Part shown: positions 33,722 through 44,170 of the stretch, piece by piece
Layout of the letters: each line of letters starts with the position of its first letter
Numbering within the stretch: the first letter of the stretch is position 1
Assembly (NCBI GenBank): GCA_951640165.1
Contig: OX621257.1
Location: forward strand, 13,341,201 to 13,405,200
DNA: 64,000 nt
Direction of reading: 5' to 3'
Origin: Pseudoips prasinana
Lineage: Eukaryota; Arthropoda; Insecta; Lepidoptera; Nolidae
Made by a program: the position numbers and the translations under genes
The notes under the pieces: model-generated
The model's database searches: none
What the model was told of the DNA's origin: nothing
Seen by the model: only the letters and a program-made list of their open reading frames with translations

Positions 33722-33945
33722 ACGTCCACTCCTGGACAAAGGCATCTCCAAAGATTTCCAAAATGGACGTGTGTCCATCATTTGAAGGGATATGCCATAA
33801 TCGTCACTCTTACCATCTTCGATCGCAGTTTGATGGTCATAGTACACAGAGAGACGCTGCTTCCCGTTATCTGATATATATATATTTCCTTGGAACGACT
33901 TCTACGCCCCCCACGTGATAAGATCAGGTGGCGAATTTCTATACT
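33722..33945 (-). repeat. RTE-derived SINE copy
   Basis: Reverse copy: ACGTCCACTCCTGGACAAAG at the 3' side, CGATCGCAGTTTGATGGTCA in the middle, ACGACTTCTACGCCCCCCAC at the 5' side. Confidence 0.7.
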
Positions 33946-34369
33946 AATATATAATTATATGTATATGTATTGCGTTTATTATATTAGGCATATTTTAGGT
34001 ATTAATTATTCTTTATTATCTATTTGTTCCACCTTAATATTACCCATTTTTCATTTCTTACTAGTTATGACCATTCCAAGTTATCTGGTAGTAATTGCTG
34101 CTAGCGATAAGACCGCCCTTTGAACATAATTTATAATACCTGTTTAGTAATAGATTTGCGGTGTCCGGTTTTGAAATGTATTATTGTATATAATCTGTAA
34201 CGGATAATCCCTTGGAAATATTAAAAAGTCCAATAATTACTAAGCAAAACGTCATGGACATGAACTTATGAGAAAGTACAATGCAAAATAAATATACTCA
34301 CAACATTTATATGTCCTACAGTTATAGTATTTGTAATTATTCAAATTACAGGCAAAAAATTTTTTAATA
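33946..34369. other. Mostly unassigned; retroposon 3' trace
   Basis: AGCGATAAGACCGCCC at 34093 is the 3' motif also seen at 30839-30968. Nothing else recognised. Confidence 0.4.
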
Positions 34370-34740
34370 CAACGCCCGCACTAGTTTAATGAAACCCTGT
34401 GCTGTGCTGTTGGGTACTTTACAAAACTAAAATTGACGGACTAAAAGTATACCCAGTGTTACTTATGGGTCATACTAGCTGTGCCTCGCGGTTTTACTCG
34501 CATTAAACTTTATAAATTATAGCCTATGTGTTAATCCTGTGTGTCAGCTATATCCATACCAAATTTTATTAAAATCACTCCAGCCGTTTAGACGCGAAGA
34601 AGTAACAAACATACACACTCAAAAACTTTCGCCTTTATAATATTAGTGAATAAATAAATATTATATGCAGGAATCGGGACATGCAGTAGCGAGGCTACTG
34701 TCTTAACCACTGCCTTACTGTACTGCCTGCAGTCATTAAA
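34370..34740 (-). repeat. SINE family C interrupted by a Helitron
   Basis: 3' end CAACGCCCGCACTAG at 34370, body to ACTTATGGGTCATA, then the Helitron 34475-34649, then the reversed head (GTCTTAACCACTGCCTTACT) to about 34740. Confidence 0.7.
34475..34649 (-). mobile_element. Short non-autonomous Helitron
   Basis: Minus-strand copy: CTAG and a GC hairpin (CGCGGTTTTACTCGC) at the left, 5' end around 34649 (ATAATATTAGTGA on the plus strand). 175 bp. Confidence 0.75.
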
Positions 34741-34839
34741 TGTAATTATTTATGAGTTAAATATATTGATAATTTAATATTAATGTTCTATATAAAATAA
34801 CGTGCAACTCACTTAACTTTTTATAATGGCTAAAGTGTA

Positions 34840-35065
34840 TACTCAGCCTGTTAGTCTAGTGGTTAGTGACCTAACTGCTAAGCCAGAGTAACTTGGTTCG
34901 ATTCCCACCCAGGACAATTCTTTGTGTGATGCTTTTGCTTTGACTTATTTATATTATATATGTATTTAGTAACATAATATAAGCATGCTTATCAGTTGTC
35001 TGGCCATGCTATAGTACAGGCTCGTCCTAGTTTGGGTTCAGATGGCTCTGTGTTCGTTGTCCCAA
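34840..35065 (+). repeat. tRNA-derived SINE, family A
   Basis: Head AGCCTGTTAGTCTAGTGGTT, box B GGTTCGATTCCC, body ending TGTCCCAAGATA. Confidence 0.8.
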
Positions 35066-35472
35066 GATATAAAAACTACAAAAGTTATAAGACGTGGCCT
35101 CGGTAGAACAACAAACAAAGCATTAAAATAATCACCAAGATCTATTGTATTAAAACCTACACGTCTTAATGAAAGTCCGTATTCATACGGAAAGCCTTTT
35201 GTTCTGCTGAACAAAAATACTCGGATTTTATTTCCTTTACATTGAAAATGTAAGGAAATTTCTAGAAAAAAGTTGCTATGACTTGTGTATGTCGTTTTAT
35301 TTTATCGAGTGATAACTAGGTTTGTAGCTCCATCCGGATTGATTTGCTTCTGTCGAAGCACTGCTACAGTAGCGAAAATTTGTTTATGTATAAAACAGTG
35401 ATAACTGTTTTATCTAAAGCCCGGCAAGCTTTTCAAACGTTAGTAAACTGGTTTTCATTGTAAGCACTTTTT
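35066..35472. other. No recognised feature
   Basis: AT-rich; no frame or repeat recognised. Confidence 0.4.
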
Positions 35473-36058
35473 AGGGTTCCGTAGCCAAATGGCAAAAAAC
35501 GGAACCCTTATAGATTCGTCATGTCTGTCAGTCTGTCTGTCGGTCCGTATGTCACAGCCACTTTTTTCCGAAACTATAAGAGCTGTACTACTGAAACTTG
35601 GTAAGTAGATGTATACTGTGAACCGCATTAAGATTTTTACACAAAAATAGAAAAATAACAATTATTTTGGGGGGTCGCCATACATAGAACTAAAACTCAA
35701 ATTTTTTTTTTTCATCGTCCCATACTTGTTGGGTGTTTATGGATAGGTCTTCAAAAATGATATTGAGGTTCCTAATATATTTTTTTTCTAAACTGAATAT
35801 TTTGCGCGAGAGACACTTCCAAAGTGGTAAAATAGGTGAACCCCCCCCTAACTTCTAAAATAAGAGAATGATAAAACTAAAAAAAATATATGATGTTACC
35901 ATGTAAACTAACAACGAAATTTGGTTTGAACGAGATCTAGCAAGTAGTTTTTTTTAATACGTTATAAACCGCAATTTGCATTCATTTAATCAACTGAAAT
36001 ACTTGCTGCTATGGAACCCTTCATGTGCGAGTCCGACTCGCACTTGGCCGGTTTTTTT
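35473..36058 (+). repeat. GGGTTCCGTAGCC long repeat
   Basis: 586 bp. The 5' end folds (GGGTTCCGTAGCC with the complementary ACGGAACCC about 20 bp later). It then has CTGTCTGTCTGTCGGTCCGT and GGGGGGTCGCCATACATAGA, and ends with the palindrome GTGCGAGTCCGACTCGCAC and TTGGCCGGTTTTTTT. Non-coding. Confidence 0.8.
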
Positions 36059-36082
36059 ATATATATTGTTTGTCATGTTACT

Positions 36083-36400
36083 GGCTCTTTGGTCTAGGGG
36101 TAGCATGTTCACCTGTATATAATGAGGTCCTGGGTTCAAATCCCGGGTCAGGAAAAAAACGGAAACTTTTCTGTATAAAATCACTTCCCCGTGTCTCGGA
36201 GACAACGTAAAGCCGTCGGTCATGTACCTGGCCTCTTTCCGGCGCTGTCGCTAGTCGTCCCATCGGATCATGAGAGTGATGACATAGTAAATGCCCCTGT
36301 GTTTGCGCACACACATGTTCACTATAATATGACCCGAGTAGGTGGCTAGTCTGCATTGAGACTGGCCGCCGTAGCCGGACAAGCCGACCTGCAGGACATT
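36083..36400 (+). repeat. tRNA-derived SINE, family B, well-preserved head
   Basis: Head GGCTCTTTGGTCTAGGGGTA, box B GGGTTCAAATCCCGGG at about 36131, then ACGTAAAGCCGTCGGTCATG and the rest of the body. The head could fold as a tRNA, but it is fused to the SINE body. Confidence 0.8.
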
Positions 36401-36522
36401 ATTATGGTTATTGATTGTTGCTCCTGTGTTTGCGTACACATTTGTGCACTATAATATGTACTTTATTTATGTACTGTATTTTCCCATGAAGCTATTTCTG
36501 CTTTCCAAGCTTACTGTAAACG

Positions 36523-36572
36523 TTATGATAAAAATACTTAAGTATGTTTATACTTAAGTATTTTTATCATAA
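36523..36572. repeat. Perfect 23-nt palindrome with 4-nt loop
   Basis: Arms 36523-36545 and 36550-36572 are exact reverse complements (start TTATGATAAAAATACTTAAG), loop GTTT. No terminator or RNA role can be inferred. Confidence 0.85.
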
Positions 36573-36612
36573 ACGGGTCAATCAGAAATTATGAAAAGAT
36601 TCAGTACAAGTT

Positions 36613-36849
36613 TGCTGTGTGGTGACGGCATAGAATATTATCACCCTATCTCATCCCGTGTGTGGCGTAGAAATCGCCCGAGGCCTACCACAGAACGGGC
36701 AGAAGCGTTTTTCTGTGAACTATGTGAACCATCAAACTGCGATCGCCAACCCGTCTGCCAAGCTTGGCGATTATAGCATATCCCCCCATTCTGGGGAGGC
36801 TTTTGTCCAGCAGTGGACGTACTTTGGCTGACATGGTGATGATGATGAC
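36613..36849 (+). repeat. RTE-derived SINE with target duplication
   Basis: Full-length copy: TGCTGTGTGGTGACGGCATA at the 5' end, core CTGCGATCGCCAACCC, GTCCAGCAGTGGACGTACTT, tail GGTGATGATGATGA. ACAAGTTTGC appears at 36606-36615 and 36848-36857, overlapping the ends. Confidence 0.8.
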
Positions 36850-36857
36850 AAGTTTGC

Positions 36858-37899
36858 CACAAACTACCCTTGGCCTGATAATATCATATAAACGGATTTT
36901 GCCAAATAATCACCCGGAATCTATTACATATAAAATTTCCTTCGTGTGAAGTTTTATTTTATGTTGAGCCATATTATAATAAAATTTCTGCATATTTCTG
37001 GTGAATCGTCTCTGGAATTTATTTATAAGGAGAATATTCACAAATACTTTCAATAGCATCCATTTTATATTGTTCGGTTAACCGAACGTAAGGCTGGTTT
37101 TATTGTTAGGCGTTTCGGCAGCGCCGTTGGAGCGCGCGCGTACGGAGATGTACATATGAGCCAGTAGTTACGTTTCAAAGTCGCGCGCATAGCAACGCGC
37201 CGTTCGGTAAACGCGCGCTGCTCGCCGGTGCTGATGAAGCACGCGCGATGTTAACAACCTCGCGTGATGGCAGAAGATGTTACGTGTTCGCCTCTCAGTA
37301 AAATTGTAGCGTTAGAAGGAGTAGTTGAACTCTTCTTCGAAGCCCCTCTAATCGGATTAATTTTCACATTGTACACGACTGACACAGCAACAGAACGCGA
37401 GTTAGGTACTGCAATGATATTTCCCCCGCTGTTCAAGGCGTGACTATAAAGCCTGCCTTAATATTTAAAGAAATGTGTATCTTATTTTTTTTTATAATGT
37501 AGGTACATGAAAAGTATTTTTCAGGTAAATAGTTTAAGCTTTTGTTGGCTTTTGTAGTTCGGTGTAACAATGAAAAGCTTCTAGGCCTACGTTGCACTAG
37601 ACGCTGATTGAAAACGACATGTTAAGTTTAAGTCTTTTATTACACGATGATGATGATTAATGCAACCGAACCGAACATGGCAGCCTCAGTCACTCTTCTT
37701 CAACTGCTACGACAGTTGCGTCACTGAGTGTACGTGACTTTCCCATCAAAATAATTGTACTAAATAGTCGCGGGTAGTCGGGCTTTCAGGTCATCGCCTT
37801 TTTGTATCGAGAGCATCTTTTTGCTGCTCCTTAATTCCGGTCTTTGCGCTGCCAATCCTTGCCAGTTAAAGGGATCTTAAACCTGAATGTTGTTAGGGG
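36858..37899. other. Unassigned, with a CpG-rich patch
   Basis: 37100-37260 is strikingly GC- and CpG-rich for this window (many GCGCGC). It could be a promoter-proximal segment, a transposon end or an old repeat. No credible frame or known repeat. Confidence 0.4.
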
Positions 37900-38037
37900 A
37901 AATTTCCAAAAAAATATTAAAAAAAATTCTCAATAAATATGCAAAATCGTAGAACATACATGGGGGTGATTCGGATACTCCTCATCATAAAGTATCTAAA
38001 TGTTGCGTGTGAACGTCAACTCCTCGTCCACCCTGTA
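37900..38037 (+). mobile_element. End of the long-TIR element of 51.1 kb
   Basis: CATGGGGGTGATTCGGATAC, TCATCATAAAGTATC and GAACGTCAACTCCTCGTCCA, ending CCCTGTA, match the right arm of 51060-51493. Single end only. Confidence 0.65.
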
Positions 38038-38364
38038 TACTTAATTAAAAAAAAAAAGTTTCATTTCAATTATCAAAAAGAAAAAAATATATAAAGTCTA
38101 GGTTAAAAATCCAGTGTAACTCATAAAGTTTCTCAGGTAAGCGAAGTTTAGGGTATAAAAGTTGTTTATGCCTCTTATCTCGTAAAACTAAGATACAGAA
38201 AAAACCTGAGAATTACTGAGATTGTTTTTATGACTTGAAATAAAATTTGTTATTTAATTACAACTTTACTGGTAGCCTGGGAAACATCAAACACAGTCAC
38301 TTAACATTTTAAATTTTAATTTTATAGCATTATTCGCAATGCAAAGCGTTAATCTAATCTCAAA
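38038..38364. other. No recognised feature
   Basis: AT-rich. Confidence 0.4.
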
Positions 38365-38452
38365 AATGGGAAATCATAAATTTAATCTCGTCAATCAGTC
38401 TCGAACCTGCACCATCTACCAATCTATGGTTGGCGCTCTGCGTTATGCTATT
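38365..38452 (-). repeat. tRNA-like SINE, family D
   Basis: On the minus strand: TAACGCAGAGCGCCAACCAT, ATTGGTAGATGGTGCAGGTT and CGAGAC, then AGATTAAATTTATGATT. A copy in the opposite orientation lies at 44085-44170. Confidence 0.6.
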
Positions 38453-38940
38453 ATCAATATGATGCTAGCTAGGGAATCCTAAAGAACAATGGCGAATATT
38501 TACCTGACTGTCTTAGGAAGCGTCTACAAATCTGACTTATGCAAAACTTAATCATTTAATTATTTCAGTTTTTGCACGTAATTCATTTTACATGTAAAAG
38601 CCGAGGATAAATTATTGAATTAATTAACTTGTATTTGATTAAAATCACATCCGGTGATGGTTTTGTTCGTGGCTTGAAGTACCAGAGTTGCCACAAAAAA
38701 GGAAACGTGTACTTTGTTATTAGAAAATAATGAATATAAAATCCGATTGAAATAGATGGTGCGTAAGTAGATCGAAGAAATTGACAAATTAATTTAAAAT
38801 ATTTTTACTAACACATTTATTTTTTCATGTTTAGGTTTATTATTTGATATTATATATTATTAAACACCATTATTATTTGAAATAAAAGAAAATGTTATGG
38901 CAACACCTCTCGTCATGACAACGTCATTTTGACAACTGTG
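38453..38940. other. No recognised feature
   Basis: AT-rich. 38880-38940 (CATGACAACGTCATTTTGAC) could hold a promoter for the exon-like frame that follows, but no signal is convincing. Confidence 0.3.
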
Positions 38941-39297
38941 TAGCGCGGTACTATTTACACCATAGATAACTACATACTGTGCTTGATTGTATTTAGTACG
39001 AGTATCTTGGTTTTTTGTTTTATTCTTTGGTTTATTTGTATTTCTGACCCTCCCATACCCCCTGGACTTGATTCTCTGCCCCAAACGACGACTTGTGCGT
39101 TCTTACGGACTACCTATCTGCATAAACGACCAACTGCTTTCTCTAAACGGACCGATTGTGCTTAAGGATTTGTATATCGTTGGGTGCTCGAAAATGAATA
39201 GTCTTAGGCCTACACGCATCTTGTGCGTGAATTGCAACATTTGCGTCAACACCCTGCGGCGATATCGGATCTTAGATCAAAACACAAGAGTTTGTAG

Positions 39298-40499
39298 TAG
39301 GGATGAGATATACCTGCAACTTTCTATACCCGGCCTCAAAGGTATGGGTATGGCCATATACCCGGTACTTAAACCCAGTATCAAAATACCTACGGGTATA
39401 TATGATCAGACCTAGTTTTAGCGGTCGCCTGTTGGAGACTCGATCGAACGACCATTAGATGACATTTTTTAAATGAACGTGAACCTTTCGAAGTTTATAA
39501 TATGCAGAAAAGCAGGAGGGTAAAGTTTTTGATTTTGAGTTATGTTTCGTATTTATTTATTTAGTCTGAAATGAAATCTTTCCTACCTACTTTACCAGGC
39601 TTAGGACTGTGAACTATGAGATTTTTTAATATCTACTTGACATAAAAAACTGACATAAAATCAAAAAAAGTTGAAAATAATTTATTATTGTCGACGGAAA
39701 TACACATTTTATTATATTTATAAATATTATCATACACTCTAAAATCACCTCTATCTTTATTAAAATAAAAACCCTTTATCTGGAAAAAAGTAATTCAAAA
39801 TAAATAATCCTCTTTATCATTATTACGTAATATAATAAAAATAATAATAATATAGCCTTTTATTCAGGTCCATAATATGATAAAAATACAAAGAAAACTT
39901 AAACCTAACCTAGTCTCTTATTTGAGTTTTACATATTTTCTGTGGATCTGTTTGCCAGTCGACAAAGGCCTCCTCCAACCTTTTCCATTCATTTCTTTCT
40001 TGGGCCACTCTGTTCCATGTGACGCCTGCCACTTGTCTTATGTCGGCATCCCATCTTTTTTGCGGTCTACCTCTTTTCCGTTTACCTTCTCTAGGATACC
40101 ATCGTGTCACAATTTTGCTCCATTTGTCTTTACCTCTTACCATATGCCCCCATTATTACGTAATAAACTTCCTAATTCTGATAGAAATAAAGAACAGTAT
40201 CAACGAAATATTAGGTATGCCTAAAATTACGTTTCAATACGGGCTCGGTCGGAAGTATTCGGGAGGCGCTATAACCCTTCGGATAACTTCGTATTCCGGC
40301 GGGCGCGGTCGAATGAACTACTGCGCCGCCGCGCCGTACTGGGTATGACGTCATACCCGATGCGGCCAGAGTTCGGCGCGTAGCTCGACATTGTACCTAT
40401 CGGGTACGAACCGGGTCTCTGCTGTACGTACCCGGTCTGCGTACAGGTAAACTCGTACTGGGTTTTTATACCTGTACCAGTATATACGCACCATCCCTA
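39298..40499. mobile_element. hAT-type insertion, 8-bp target duplication
   Basis: 1202 bp with ends TAGGGATG and CATCCCTA and the perfect 8-bp duplication GTTTGTAG at 39290-39297 and 40500-40507, as expected for hAT. Similarity between the ends continues imperfectly inward (ATATACCTGCAACTTTCTAT on the left). It encodes no transposase, and carries an old RTE fragment at 39910-40143. Confidence 0.8.
39910..40143 (-). pseudogene. RTE-type LINE C-terminal fragment inside the hAT element
   Basis: Minus-strand frame with RGRPQKRWDADIRQVAG, then WNRVAQERNEWKRLEEAFV, the conserved RTE-type C-terminus. Truncated at both sides. Confidence 0.75.
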
Positions 40500-40790
40500 G
40501 TTTGTAGCGTGCTCTGCAACTGGGTTTATCCACAAATCGTAAGTTTTAACAATAGTTATCTGTATGTATTATTTATATTTATTTTGCTATTTCCATACTT
40601 ACTTAGTACTCTTAGATTTAAAAATAAATCTACAACAGGCACCAGCCTCTCACAAAGTAGGTCTCTAGATAAATTAACAAAATGTACAAGCATTGTGTAT
40701 TCTTAGGGACGGTACCATTCCTGTATTGTAAATCTTTGTGAGAGGATAAATAACTGATTATTATTATTATTCCATAATATAATTAGATCA

Positions 40791-43159
40791 ATGCCATCAT
40801 TGGCATATATGTCTGGAGAAGTACTAGTTAATGTGTGTCTTCTGTGTGGCTGTTCAATTGCAAGAAAGCAAAATGACAAAGTTTTAAGAAACAACCCAAC
40901 AGAACTGCAACAGAACATGATAAATATTATTCGAATGAAAATAGAACCACGACAGGTATGAAAGAATTGATCTTTGACTTTGTCTTATTAATTTAAAAAA
41001 ATATTTCTTTGGTCTGTTTCCTTATTACATATTTTGTATTTGCTCAATATAAATAATATATATGTTATTTTTGAAGTATATAAATAAAAATTATAAACCT
41101 GAAATGACCTGAATGGTTATAAAAAGAAAGAAAGCAAATTCTGTTTATCTTGTAATTGAATTACCTGTATATGTTTCCTAATTTTGATTTACTTTCATTG
41201 CAGCTGACACCTTCAGATAGAGTGTGTCATGCCTGTTGGTTGCGCACTAAGAGAGAAGCTCTCCGTATCAATATTGTTGATGAAATGAGATCACCTGCAG
41301 CAACACCCCAAATACCACAGGATAATGAAACCCCTGAGAGTCCACAAACTGAAGAAACTGCTAGGCCAAACATACTAGAAAATATTATATTACCAGAATA
41401 TAAGAGGGCGGCCAACACTGGTAATCATTGTGTGTTTACCAATTGCAGTAATACTGGGACATTGCATGGCATTTCTGACCAATTACGTGCAATTATTTTG
41501 AGCAATCACAAATATTATTTGCCAAAATTAGCTCGTGTTTGTGGGGACCATTTAGCTAGAAATTCTTGGGACAGTTTATATCAATCCTGTTTTCTGATTA
41601 TATTTAATACATTTAATGCCGAACATGTTCAACATATATTTTCATTTGTTAACGCTTTTAATCCTACTGCAGATTTTGACTACCTCCAAGAAATGGATGA
41701 AAGGATTTTCGTATACTGGGTAGGATTGTCTAAAGAAAAATTCCATCTACTTCTAGAAGAAGTACCAAGAATTTTAGAAATTAAAGGGGGAAGACTAGGA
41801 CTTGTGTCTTTGTTAATAAAGATGAGAACTGGTGACTCCGATGAACGGATTGCAACTTTAGTGCAAAAGCCACGTCGTACCTTGGAAACCCTGATGGACC
41901 GAGTCCGGGAAGTGCTTATACAAGACTTTGTGCCGAGATACTTAGGTATAACACATTTATCCCGGGAGCAGTTGCTAACCCATAATTTAATCATTCCAAA
42001 TGGTTTATATGGAAATGAAAATAACATAATAGTAATTTGTGATGGTACATATATATACATAAATAAAAGTTCTAATTACATGTTCCAAAAAGACACCTAT
42101 TCACTACATAAATATAGGAATTTATTAAAACCTTTCTTAATTGTTGCTAGTGATGGTTATATTGTGGATTGTTTTGGCCCATACAAGGCAACAACCTCAG
42201 ATGCTGACATAATGACATCCTTATTTAGTGTTGAAACATCTCCTCTAAGGCTGTATTTCAGAGAGAATGATGTTTTTATATTAGACAGAGGATTTAGAGA
42301 CAGCATTAGCTTATTGGAAGAATGTGGTTATCGCACATATATGCCACACTCCCTGTTAGAAGGTGAGCATCAGTTGACTACAGCTCAAGCTAACCAAAGC
42401 CGCTGCATCACCATTTGTAGATGGGTGGTAGAGGTTGTAAATGGTTACATTAAACGAGATTACAAGATATTAAGGCAGGAGTATTTTCATAGATCTCTAC
42501 CACACATGATGGAGAATTTCCAAATAGCAGCAGCTTTATTAAATAAGTTTGGCGCTCGCCTAAGAAATAATGAGTATGCTAATGAAATATTAAATATAAT
42601 TAACGAAAGAATTAACTTATCTTATATTATAAATAATCTGGCAAATGTGGTAGAAATTAATAATATGAACCGACGATCAGCCAACTTCCAAAGTCTCACA
42701 GCAGACCGACATAATGTAATGGTCTTTCCTACATTAGATTATAGAGACTTAATATTGTTCGCCTTGGGAACGTATCAAATACGTCAAGCCCGCTCATATT
42801 ATGGCGAGCATATACGTTTTCATGGCGGATATAGGATTGAAGTGTGCAGTGAAAGATTGAATTCCTCTGAATACAGCTTACGAGGCAATGGAGAAAGCAC
42901 TTTAATAAGAGGCAAAATACAATCGAGACATGTATCGAGAAAGAAGTACTTTGTCTATATTTTGATAGAAAATAATAATAATACAGGCAGATTAGGCATA
43001 GCTGAATACTGCTGCAACTGTTTAGTTGGTCGGCGTACTGTAGGTTGTTGCGCACATGTTATGACGCTCGTGTGGTATCTTGGATGGGCTAGGCATCAAA
43101 CAAATGTATCAGCTCCGGCAGAATTCTTGGATGACATAGTTGTTAGAGAAGATGAATAA
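40791..43159 (+). CDS. Two-exon DDE transposase with SWIM finger (ISL2EU-like?)
   Basis: Predicted 706 aa. Exon 1 is 40791-40955 (alternative ATG at 40809), followed by a phase-0 intron 40956-41203 (GTATGA...TTGCAG), then exon 2 41204-43159. N-terminus: C16-x2-C19 and C63-x2-C66, a zinc-binding module joined across the intron, perhaps for DNA recognition. The core resembles the IS4/IS5-like DDE_Tnp_4 family: D335 in VICDGTY, D416 in FILDRGFRD, E465 in RWVVEVVNG. Near the C-terminus a SWIM finger is seen, C659-x-C661-x9-C671-x-H673. No internal stop. AATAAA overlaps the stop (43155-43160). I think of the ISL2EU (IS4EU) superfamily but did not verify it. The flanking terminal repeats were not found. 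A host-domesticated gene is the main alternative. Confidence 0.8.
40956..41203 (+). other. Predicted intron of the transposase gene
   Basis: 248 bp, AT-rich, donor CAG|GTATG and acceptor CATTGCAG|C. Splicing joins CCACGACAG to CTGACACC in phase 0 and creates the second half of the Cys-x2-Cys pair. An upstream ATG at 41156 would read through part of this intron, which I consider less likely. Confidence 0.75.
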
Positions 43160-43186
43160 AATATATTTAAAATATTGACGACTGTT

Positions 43187-43435
43187 TTATTTAACCTCTA
43201 TTAGGCTTCTTGTCTTGTCTTCTTGAGGAAAAGTAACCAATGGAATACAATTTTCGTCAGTCTTCTGTTTACGTTTCCTTGTCACCCCTCCGCTCTGCTT
43301 TAATAATGCGATCGTGGTTAATATAAAACTGACTTTAACTCGTAAACAAATACAATAAAGCGTTTGTCTACAGGCGCTAATCGGCGAAAATGCCAGTCGG
43401 TGTGAAAAAATATTTTTAGCTATTGTGAAAGCCAA
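43187..43435 (-). CDS. Convergent minus-strand frame, possible terminal exon
   Basis: 82 codons ending GGVTRKRKQKTDENCIPLVT...SLIEVK. The stop (43187-43189) overlaps a minus-strand AATAAA (43186-43191) and lies 27 bp from the transposase stop. I recognise no domain. The lysine/arginine-rich C-terminus may be a nuclear-localisation segment. The first half of the frame may be intron or UTR read-through; AG dinucleotides that could be acceptors occur but lack good pyrimidine tracts. It may be the second gene of the same transposon. Confidence 0.4.
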   Translation of the reverse strand: MAFTIAKNIFSHRLAFSPISACRQTLYCICLRVKVSFILTTIALLKQSGGVTRKRKQKTDENCIPLVTFPQEDKTRSLIEVK

Positions 43436-43682
43436 CGATAAATAGTTAGATTTAATTAGATCTAACTGCGTTAGTAGACGATATACATATGTTACTGGTA
43501 CCTATATAGGTACGTAGGTTACTGAGCAGGCTCATGCGTCGCCACGTCGCGTCGTCGCGTTGGTTGCGCGCGTCACCCGGGCATCTGTTTCATAAATCAT
43601 TAGTAGTCTCACTTTAAATAAGGCCTATAATTCGATCACTGCATATAGGTCGTTAACTAATGCCCTCTTCTAGATTTGTTAT
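43436..43682. other. Right flank of the transposase locus
   Basis: Includes a CpG-rich patch at 43525-43575 (TCGCCACGTCGCGTCGTCGC). No gene. Confidence 0.4.
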
Positions 43683-43850
43683 ATAGGCCTCAATATATCC
43701 CGAAGCATAAAGGTTTGCTTAAGACTGCGTTACGCTAGAAATGTATGAGTTTCTAGGTAATGTTAAATAGGCCTCAATATATCCCGAAGCATAAAGGTTT
43801 GCTTAAGACTGCGTTACGCTAGAAATGTATGAGTTTCTAGGTAGATATTG
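43683..43850 (+). repeat. 84-bp tandem duplication
   Basis: About 77 identical bases starting AGGCCTCAATATATCCCGAA (43685 and 43769) are repeated with an 84-bp period, ending GTATGAGTTTCTAGGTA. Two units only. Confidence 0.9.
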
Positions 43851-44084
43851 AATTGTGGTTAGGCAGGGCGCATTTTACTTTCATGTTGACATCATAACCT
43901 CAAAATATAAAAATGTAAATATATTTTTTCTGTGACCTTCTCAAACAAAAAAAAAACTGTGATTATTTCAAGTAATGAAAGCCCTATAGTTTTCATATTT
44001 TTCTCAACATAGACGCTACGATTCGATGTCAGGTAAAATGAAGTATGGGAACTTGCCATTGTTCTTTGATCTGTCAGTGTGTAT
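43851..44084. other. No recognised feature
   Basis: Nothing recognised. Confidence 0.4.
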
Positions 44085-44170
44085 CGTTCGTAGCTTAACG
44101 CAGAGCGCCTACTCCGGATTGGTAGATGGTGCAGGTTCGAGTCCCGCCGGAAGATTAAATTTATGATTAC
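44085..44170 (+). repeat. tRNA-like SINE, family D
   Basis: TAACGCAGAGCGCCTACTCC, TTGGTAGATGGTGCAGGTTC and GAGTCCCGCC (box B), then AGATTAAATTTATGATTACC. Inverted relative to 38365-38452. Confidence 0.65.

Larger units (their letters stand above)
38987..40548 (+). pseudogene. Exon-like frame split by a hAT insertion
   Basis: The frame from about 39050 to 39297 has coding-like composition and ends ILCVNCNICV...NTRVC. Removing the insertion (39298-40499) with one copy of its 8-bp duplication keeps the frame open through VLCNWVYPQI to the splice donor GTAAGT at about 40549. Cysteine spacing (C-x2-C-x2-C ... C-x3-C) recalls the Cys-rich N-terminus of the transposase that starts at 40791. It may be an upstream exon or a duplicated module of that gene. 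The start is uncertain; the ATG at 38987 opens into a hydrophobic, probably untranslated stretch. Confidence 0.5.

Noticed and set aside
36083..36155. Candidate tRNA gene
   Set aside because: Good box A and B and a plausible fold, but it is the head of SINE family B with the conserved body attached. The same reasoning applies at 4405-4485 and 27424-27495.
41156..41203. Alternative transposase start at 41156
   Set aside because: Translating from here reads intron sequence and loses the first Cys-x2-Cys pair; the GT...AG intron in phase 0 with exon 1 at 40791 is the better model.
37175..43570. GCGCGC-rich patches at 37.18 and 43.55 kb as terminal repeats of the SWIM transposon
   Set aside because: Only weak inverted similarity; not enough to claim transposon ends.
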